A stretch of 46,774 nucleotides of DNA from Bordetella parapertussis (GTDB lineage: Bacteria; Pseudomonadota; Gammaproteobacteria; Burkholderiales; Burkholderiaceae_C), in contig CAMDKD010000021.1 of NCBI GenBank assembly GCA_945901125.1, forward strand, positions 1-46,774. Reading direction: 5' to 3'. Shown here piece after piece: positions 41,816-46,774 of the stretch. Each line of letters opens with the position of its first letter. The first letter of the stretch is position 1. Made by a program: the position numbers and the translations under genes. Below the pieces are notes generated by a model that was not told the origin of the DNA, made no database searches, and saw only the letters and a program-made list of their open reading frames with translations.

Positions 41816-41844
41816 GGAATAATCCTATATGTTATTCCTATATG
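41816..41844. promoter_or_regulatory. Operator-like repeats before the second TA module
   Basis: GGAATAA (41816-41822) and TTATTCC (41832-41838) are perfect inverted copies nine bases apart, and CCTATATG occurs twice in direct orientation (41824-41831 and 41837-41844). They lie directly before GGAGAAC and the antitoxin ATG, so they are likely a promoter-operator for self-regulation. A clear -35 is not evident. Confidence 0.5.
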
Positions 41845-41857
41845 GAGAACCTGCGCC

Positions 41858-42202
41858 ATGCAAACAGTCAATGTATCCAGTCTGAAAAACAACCCGAGTG
41901 AAGCACTTCGCAGCGCGCGCACTGACTTAGTGGTGGTCATGAACCGAGACCAACCGGACGCTGTGATGATCGGCCTGCAGTCCGGAAAACTTTTGTCCGA
42001 GCCCGGTGCACGTGCGGCATTGGCGACTGCCTTGTTTCGGGATGGCGGTTTGTCACTGGCACGGGGCGCAAGAATGGCGCAGATGCCCATGGCCGACTTC
42101 ATCACCCACGTGTCCAGACTGGGCATACCAGTGATCACACACGATGCCCAAGAAGCAACGCGCGACATGGACACTTTGGACCAATGGCTCGCTACGTCAT
42201 AA
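41858..42202 (+). CDS. UPF0175-type antitoxin
   Basis: The 114-residue protein starts MQTVNVSSLKNNPSEALRSA, similar to Phd-like antitoxin starts, and contains a helix-turn-helix-like part SLARGARMAQMPMADFITHV, matching UPF0175. UPF0175 proteins are partners of DUF3368 PIN toxins. GGAGAAC precedes the ATG 8 bases away. Its 3' end overlaps the toxin gene by 19 bases. Confidence 0.8.
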   Translation: MQTVNVSSLKNNPSEALRSARTDLVVVMNRDQPDAVMIGLQSGKLLSEPGARAALATALFRDGGLSLARGARMAQMPMADFITHVSRLGIPVITHDAQEATRDMDTLDQWLATS

Positions 42203-42684
42203 GCGATGCAAGCCCATTGATAGGGCTTGCCATCGTCAATGGACTGGATTGGCTTCCCGCCTTGTTCGGCACAGTGTGGATTCCACCATCAGTTCAGCTA
42301 GAAGTGCTGCCGGGAACCGGTGCACGCGGTGAAACAGAAATAGCCCTGGCGATTGAAAGTAAACACATCAGTATTTGGCGTAAAAAAATACCAGCGCCGC
42401 CACCAAATATGCTCAGCCTGGATCAGGGCGAAGTCGAATGCATTTGCCTGGCTTTGACACAACCCGCCGGGCAAGCCCTCGTGCTGATAGATGAACGCGC
42501 AGGCAGAGCCATTGCGAATGAGTTCGGAATACAAGTTGCGGGAACGGCTGCCGTGATCGGCTTTGCCAAAAGACATGGGCTGATCGAATCTGCCAAGGCT
42601 TGCTTTGAGCGTTTGCATTCCTCGGACTTTCGCATCAGCAAAGAAGTGATACAGACCGTGCTTCGCAATGTGGGTGAAGGTTGA
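42184..42684 (+). CDS. DUF3368 PIN-like toxin
   Basis: The 166-residue protein begins MARYVISDASPLIGLAIVN with catalytic-type Asp8, and has ESK..., LDQGEVECICLAL and LVLIDERAGRAIANEFG, which match the acidic positions of PIN-like DUF3368 proteins. It overlaps its likely antitoxin by 19 bases. Function as a nuclease toxin is inferred from family and pairing. It ends 6 bases before a minus-strand hydrolase stop. Confidence 0.82.
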   Translation: MARYVISDASPLIGLAIVNGLDWLPALFGTVWIPPSVQLEVLPGTGARGETEIALAIESKHISIWRKKIPAPPPNMLSLDQGEVECICLALTQPAGQALVLIDERAGRAIANEFGIQVAGTAAVIGFAKRHGLIESAKACFERLHSSDFRISKEVIQTVLRNVGEG

Positions 42685-42689
42685 TGCTG

Positions 42690-43649
42690 TCAATCTGTGA
42701 TCAGTTCAACCACAGACTTCAACGCCGCCTTATCGAGCGTCAAAGGAATGTGCCCAATACCCGGCAGCAACTTAACCGGCCAGTGTTTTCCTGCAGTTTG
42801 CACAATGCCTTGAAGCTCTTGCGATTTCAGTAACTCATCGGCGTCGCCAGCCAATATGGCCACTTTGCCCTTGGCATTCAACAAGTCTTGCCGATAGTCT
42901 TGGCTGGCAGCAAAGTTCATGTTTAAATTGAAGTCATATTCAGGTGTTAAATATTTTTTCGCCTCCTCTGAGAGTGCAAACCGTGTGACAGGCAAATGGT
43001 TCCAATAGTGAAGGCCTAGCTTGTTTAATGCCAGCAAAGCCACGATGCGAGGCACACCTACCGACACCCAACCACCGCTGTCAGGTAAGTAGTTTGGCGC
43101 GGTGTGTCCCAAAAAAGGAGCCAGCAAAAGATAACTGCCAAAAGCAGATTGCATTTCGCTGGCCGCTATCCGCAGCACAAAACCACCGCCAGAGCTAAAA
43201 CCAATAAGCGTGGAGGGATGAACCGGTTTGACTGTGTCAACAAACGACTTCATGTCGGATTCCAATTGACCGATGTAGCCGATATGTCCCTTTGTGCCTG
43301 ATGCGCCGTGGCCTCTGATGTCCAGCGCAAACACATGCACGCCGGCAGCGGCCAGCGCCTGCGCTATAGGGTGCATGGAGTCGCTGCTGGCAGACGAACC
43401 GTGCACCAGCACGGCGCTACCCTTGTGTGTTTTTCCTGCGGCAGCGTATTCCCTGAACGACAAATAGACGCCGTCCGCAGCTTTGAAAGTTTGCCGCGGC
43501 GGCTTGGCTGAAAAATCCGCTTTTAAAAACGGATCGTTGATGCTGAGCATGGGCGGTGCGGTGCCGGGGCCGCCTAGCCAAAGTACCAATGCAATCATGA
43601 AAAGCATCAACGCAAACAGCGCAGATGAAATCTGTAAATAGTTCTTCAT
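42690..43649 (-). CDS. Alpha/beta hydrolase, serine aminopeptidase S33/lysophospholipase-like
   Basis: The 319-residue protein has an N-terminal hydrophobic helix (ALFALMLFMIALVLWL) that should anchor it in the membrane. The hydrolase core has VLVHGSSASSDSM, DIRGHGASG and nucleophile Ser in GFSSGGG, with Asp in AGDADELL and His near GIGHIPL. This fits the Hydrolase_4 group. It overlaps the preceding acetyltransferase gene by ATGA on the same strand. Base composition here is more AT-rich than the core genes, consistent with transfer. Confidence 0.82.
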   Translation of the reverse strand: MKNYLQISSALFALMLFMIALVLWLGGPGTAPPMLSINDPFLKADFSAKPPRQTFKAADGVYLSFREYAAAGKTHKGSAVLVHGSSASSDSMHPIAQALAAAGVHVFALDIRGHGASGTKGHIGYIGQLESDMKSFVDTVKPVHPSTLIGFSSGGGFVLRIAASEMQSAFGSYLLLAPFLGHTAPNYLPDSGGWVSVGVPRIVALLALNKLGLHYWNHLPVTRFALSEEAKKYLTPEYDFNLNMNFAASQDYRQDLLNAKGKVAILAGDADELLKSQELQGIVQTAGKHWPVKLLPGIGHIPLTLDKAALKSVVELITD

Positions 43650-44113
43650 GGTTGGTAATTACGCAAATATTTGCTGTAGGTGTAAAAAACTTCATCCCTC
43701 ACCCATCCCAGGTCTTCATACGCAGCTTGTGCCGGGCTATTGGTTTTCGCGGTGCTTAAATCCATCCTGGATTTACCGTGTTCCAAAGCAATCTGTTCTG
43801 CGGCTTGCAGTAGTTTTTTTCCAGCACCCGATCTTCTTGCATGAGGTTTGACAAACAAGTCATACAAGACATAAATGTCTGTGGCTTCAACTGAACAAAA
43901 CGTCGGGTAAAGCTGACAAAACCCGATGGCGTGTTGCGTATCGTCAAAGGCCAACAAAATCACCGACTCAGCGCTACGCATACGCTGTTCTATGAATTGT
44001 TTTGCAAGCTTCAGGTCAGGCGCTTGTTGATAAAACTGTCGATAGGCATCAAATAAAATTGATACAGCCTCAAGATCAGCGAGAGTCGCCTGTTGAATAC
44101 GTGTGATTGTCAT
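43646..44113 (-). CDS. GNAT-family acetyltransferase
   Basis: The 155-residue protein has the GNAT layout: VSILFDAYRQFY near the start, a strand IYVLYDLFVKPHARRSGAGKKLL with the acetyl-CoA-binding RRSGAGK, and AQAAYEDLGWVRDE near the end. The substrate is unknown. It overlaps the hydrolase gene by ATGA. Its upstream 200 bases (44114-44315) are AT-rich and hold no gene that I recognise apart from the thyA promoter-like hexamer. Confidence 0.86.
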   Translation of the reverse strand: MTITRIQQATLADLEAVSILFDAYRQFYQQAPDLKLAKQFIEQRMRSAESVILLAFDDTQHAIGFCQLYPTFCSVEATDIYVLYDLFVKPHARRSGAGKKLLQAAEQIALEHGKSRMDLSTAKTNSPAQAAYEDLGWVRDEVFYTYSKYLRNYQP

Positions 44114-44303
44114 TTGTTAACCGATTACCTTTATTATGAGCTATTTTTAATTAATTTTATTCTAGCTTGACTTTCATTTATCGGATTGTCAAACTTTGCG
44201 CTACAAAGTAACTGGCCAAGCCCCAAGAACGACGACTTCAACTAGCCCATTCTTCAGGTATGAGGTCCTCATTCTTTATTGAGTGCGCCATGAAGCTCCG
44301 CTT

Positions 44304-44309
44304 TAAACT
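44304..44309 (+). promoter_or_regulatory. -10-like hexamer six bases before thyA
   Basis: TAAACT at 44304-44309 is followed by six bases CTCCCC and then ATG 44316. TTGAGT at 44279-44284 could be a -35 with 19 bases spacing. No ribosome binding site lies between. This is another candidate for a leaderless start. Confidence 0.35.
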
Positions 44310-44315
44310 CTCCCC

Positions 44316-45149
44316 ATGACTTCCGCCATCATCCCCACCCCCTACGAAGATTTCATGCGCCATGTGTACACGCAAGGCGTTGAAAAATCCGACCGCACCG
44401 GCACCGGCACGCGCAGCGTGTTCGGCCACCAGATGCGCTTCGATTTGCGCCAAGGATTTCCGTTGGTCACCACGAAAAAGGTGCATCTCAAATCCATCAT
44501 TGTTGAGTTGCTGTGGTTTCTCACCGGTTCGAGCAACAACAATTGGTTGAAAGAACGCGGCGTGAGCATTTGGGATGAATGGGCCCGGGCTGACGGCGAT
44601 CTGGGTCCGGTCTACGGCGTGCAATGGCGCAGCTGGCCCACGGCTGACGGCCAACACATAGACCAGATCAGCGATGTGATTCAGACTTTGAAAACCAATC
44701 CGGATTCGCGCCGCATCATCGTCAGCGCGTGGAACGTCGCCGAGTTATCCAAGATGGCGCTGATGCCTTGCCACGCGTTTTTTCAGTTTTATGTGGCACC
44801 GCCGACTGTTGCTGGTGGCAAAGGCCAGCTCAGTTGTCAGCTGTACCAACGCAGCGCAGACATCTTTTTGGGTGTGCCGTTCAACATCGCCAGCTATGCG
44901 CTGCTCACCCACATGGTGGCGCAGCAATGCGACCTGGAGGTCGGCGACTTCATCTGGACCGGCGGGGACTGCCACATTTACAGCAACCACCATAAACAAG
45001 TGGAATTGCAGTTATCCCGCGCACCGTTTGCCGCCCCTACTCTGCACATCAAACGCAAGCCCGCATCCATCTTTGACTACGAATACGAAGACTTCGAAGT
45101 GCGTGACTACCAATGTCACCCGGCGATCAAAGCGCCGGTGGCAGTTTGA
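44316..45149 (+). CDS. thyA: Thymidylate synthase
   Basis: ThyA methylates dUMP to dTMP with methylene-tetrahydrofolate. The 277-residue protein has catalytic Cys152 in ALMPCHAFFQF, phosphate-binding arginine regions (DRTGTGTRS; DSRRIIVSAWN) and QRSADIFLGVPFNIASYA. It is followed by an EamA transporter gene and then folA, which regenerates tetrahydrofolate from the dihydrofolate made here. No ribosome binding site precedes ATG 44316. Confidence 0.98.
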   Translation: MTSAIIPTPYEDFMRHVYTQGVEKSDRTGTGTRSVFGHQMRFDLRQGFPLVTTKKVHLKSIIVELLWFLTGSSNNNWLKERGVSIWDEWARADGDLGPVYGVQWRSWPTADGQHIDQISDVIQTLKTNPDSRRIIVSAWNVAELSKMALMPCHAFFQFYVAPPTVAGGKGQLSCQLYQRSADIFLGVPFNIASYALLTHMVAQQCDLEVGDFIWTGGDCHIYSNHHKQVELQLSRAPFAAPTLHIKRKPASIFDYEYEDFEVRDYQCHPAIKAPVAV

Positions 45150-46051
45150 AAAGCCCAGGCATTACCCGGCAACAAGTGTTGGCGCTGATCGCGCTGACCT
45201 TGATGTGGGGCATCAATTGGCCGATGATGAAAGTCGCAGTGCGCGAGCTGCCGCCGCTCTACCTGCGCGGACTCACCATGTTCCTGGGTGCCTGCTGGTT
45301 GATGCTGTATTTTCGTTATCGCGGCCTGCGCTTGTGGCCGGACTCGCCGCGCGAGTGGCGCGACATCGTGCTGTTAGGCATACCGAATATTTTCATCCTG
45401 CACACGGTCTCCATTCTGGGCATTGTGTCGCTGTCGTCCGGGCGCGCCGCCATACTGAGTTATGTGTTCCCGGTGTGGACGGTGGTGTTCGGCGTGGTGT
45501 TCATGGGACAGCAATTGAACAAACGCGTGGTCATCGCTGTCATCGCCGCGTTGCTGGGCATAGGGCTGCTGATCTCGCATGAATTGACAGCACTACAAGG
45601 CAAACCCATAGGTGTGATGTGGATGGAAATCGGTGCGATCAGCTGGGCCATAGGAACGCTGTGGATGCGACGCATACGCTTTACGCTGCCGGTGCAGTCG
45701 CTGTCTGTCTGGATGATGATGATCAGCAGCCCGCTGATCATTCTGCTGGCGATGGCTACTGAAACCTGGCCCACGTGGGACATCTCGCCCATGGCTTGGG
45801 GCGCTTTGTTTTATTCGGTGTTTGTGAATTACGGTTTTGCACAACTCATTTGGTTCGGTTTTGCGCGGGATCTGCCTTCATCAACCAGCGCCATGAGCAT
45901 CATGGCCGTGCCTTTGATAGGCACCTTGTTCGCCACTTTCATGGTCGGCGAATGGCCGCATTGGCAGGACTATGTGGCCCTGATCTGCGTGCTGACTGCG
46001 ATTGCGGCGGTGTTGCTGCCGTCGCGTTCGCAACCCCGGGTCAATGACTGA
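45146..46051 (+). CDS. EamA/DMT-family transporter
   Basis: The protein of about 301 residues has ten hydrophobic helices and two EamA repeats (LALIALTLMWGINWPMMKVAVRE; WAIGTLWMRRI). DMT members export metabolites or drugs; the substrate is unknown. A TTG at 45146 overlaps the thyA stop (TTGA) and is the likely start; ATG 45113 is possible but would overlap thyA by 37 bases. It sits between thyA and folA. Confidence 0.84.
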   Translation: MKSPGITRQQVLALIALTLMWGINWPMMKVAVRELPPLYLRGLTMFLGACWLMLYFRYRGLRLWPDSPREWRDIVLLGIPNIFILHTVSILGIVSLSSGRAAILSYVFPVWTVVFGVVFMGQQLNKRVVIAVIAALLGIGLLISHELTALQGKPIGVMWMEIGAISWAIGTLWMRRIRFTLPVQSLSVWMMMISSPLIILLAMATETWPTWDISPMAWGALFYSVFVNYGFAQLIWFGFARDLPSSTSAMSIMAVPLIGTLFATFMVGEWPHWQDYVALICVLTAIAAVLLPSRSQPRVND

Positions 46052-46102
46052 AGGGCCATGACCGACAATGTGTATTGAGTATTTTTATATGCCTGTTTTG
46101 CC

Positions 46103-46591
46103 ATGCCACTGCATTTGATTTACGCCTGCTCGCGCAATAACGTCATCGGCGTCAACGGTGATTTGCCTTGGCACTTGCCGGAGGATCTGGCGCATTTCAA
46201 GCGAACCACGCTGGGCCAAGCGGTGATCATGGGCCGCGTCACCTGGCAATCTATTCCTGAGAAATTCAGACCGCTGCCCGGCAGAAGCAATGTGGTGGTG
46301 TCGCGCCAACCGGATTTTTCTGCACCCGGCGCGCAGGTGGTGAATTCTTTGCAAGCTGCGCTGGATTTGTTTCCTGCTCGCGAAACAGTGTGGGTGATAG
46401 GCGGCGCGCAGTTGTATGCGCAGGCCATGCCGCTGGCGCAGCAATTGGTGGTCACTGAGATAGATGCCGACTACCAAGGTGACGCCTTCGCCCCTTCATG
46501 GAACCAAGCTGAGTGGACAGAGACCCAGCGCACGACACACACCTCGGCGCAAGGTCTGGGCTATAGCCTCGTGACCTTGCAAAGAAATTAA
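46103..46591 (+). CDS. folA: Dihydrofolate reductase
   Basis: FolA reduces dihydrofolate to tetrahydrofolate with NADPH. The 162-residue protein has IYACSRNNVIGVNGDLPWHLPEDL, the GRVTWQSIP segment and VIGGAQLYAQAMP, all conserved. The acidic residue of the active site is the Glu in LPEDL or nearby. Start is ATG 46103. It is the last complete gene in the window; beyond it come direct repeats. Confidence 0.97.
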   Translation: MPLHLIYACSRNNVIGVNGDLPWHLPEDLAHFKRTTLGQAVIMGRVTWQSIPEKFRPLPGRSNVVVSRQPDFSAPGAQVVNSLQAALDLFPARETVWVIGGAQLYAQAMPLAQQLVVTEIDADYQGDAFAPSWNQAEWTETQRTTHTSAQGLGYSLVTLQRN

Positions 46592-46596
46592 TTGCG

Positions 46597-46640
46597 GAAA
46601 TTGGGGTCAGGTTCCAATTAATGAAATTGGGGTCAGGTTC
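46597..46640 (+). repeat. Pair of 18-base direct repeats at the right edge
   Basis: GAAATTGGGGTCAGGTTC occurs perfectly at 46597-46614 and 46623-46640, 26 bases apart. Such GGGGTCAG repeats are often found around REP-associated tyrosine transposase genes and dispersed elements, but no such gene is in view. The remaining 46641-46774 is AT-rich with no gene that I recognise; it contains ACTAGTGTCCGG and ends near GGAGGCAAG. Confidence 0.7.
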
Positions 46641-46774
46641 ACTAGTGTCCGGAGATTTTTATTTGAATCGATGTAAATTGTTGATTTCAAACATATATTT
46701 CGAGTTTCCTGCCAAATCTATTTGAATTCCATCTCGCATTCCCTTCAAACTGTCTCCCTTTTGGGAGGCAAGAA

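Noticed and set aside
1..46774. CRISPR array
   Set aside because: No set of regularly spaced repeats of 24-40 bases with unique spacers; repeats seen are single pairs or are within genes.

Overview
The window is chromosomal DNA from a betaproteobacterium, most likely order Burkholderiales and close to Comamonadaceae. This rests on the moderately GC-rich coding sequence, the protein families, and blocks that I recall as typical of that group (lysC-tilS-accA-alkA-cysS, glyA-nrdR-minor pilins, ybgC-tolQRA). It is gene-dense. Neighbouring genes repeatedly overlap by the four bases ATGA, and two convergent pairs even share their stop codons, which suggests a compact genome.

Layout. 1-404: the left end of an IS21-family insertion sequence, short repeats, a terminator and tRNA-Ser(GCT); this looks like the edge of an accessory island next to a tRNA. 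415-5721 (minus strand): housekeeping genes lysC, tilS, accA, an AlkA-type glycosylase and cysS. 5845-8335 (plus): TPR lipid/envelope-type protein, two cyclophilins and lpxH, meeting a large DUF349 protein on the other strand. 11453-13994: lytic transglycosylase, glyA, nrdR and a terminator. 14129-16827: five type IV pilus minor pilin genes, each overlapping the next. 16987-20351: two small exported proteins of unknown role, a c-type cytochrome and a PQQ-dependent alcohol dehydrogenase carrying the extra aspartate typical of lanthanide-dependent enzymes. 20583-24460: riboflavin genes ribD, ribE, ribBA-like (with a degenerate second domain), ribH, then nusB. 24465-28284: aminotransferase, ybgC, tolQ, tolR, tolA. 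28281-33182 (minus): a two-component system, an MFS transporter and aroC. 33220-33429: remnant of a RelE/ParE-type toxin. 33547-35678: a Met-biosynthesis sulfhydrylase and an alpha/beta hydrolase. 35727-39150 (minus): di-haem DUF1111 protein, TetR regulator and YihY/BrkB membrane protein; then a DUF2069 protein and an FAD-linked oxidase on the plus strand. 41047-44113: a compact accessory block with two different PIN-type toxin-antitoxin modules in tandem, a hydrolase and an acetyltransferase. 44316-46591: thyA, an EamA transporter and folA. The right edge holds a pair of 18-base direct repeats.

How the genes work together. The riboflavin genes form nearly a whole pathway, but the GTP cyclohydrolase II half of the RibBA-like protein has lost its zinc site, so another ribA must exist elsewhere. 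thyA and folA form the thymidylate/folate couple. The PQQ dehydrogenase and its neighbouring cytochrome look like a periplasmic alcohol-oxidising electron chain. TolQRA with YbgC is the front of a Tol-Pal operon whose tolB and pal genes are not in the window.

The points I consider most worth checking are: a recurring arrangement of a -10 hexamer exactly six bases before ATG without a ribosome binding site (possible leaderless mRNAs) at several genes; the lanthanide-type PQQ dehydrogenase with its two unknown exported neighbours; the degenerate RibBA; a PilW lacking the conserved Glu5; and the tandem toxin-antitoxin modules with visible palindromic operators. I did not see a clearly new defence or mobile system. 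All calls come from reading the sequence; no database search was run.
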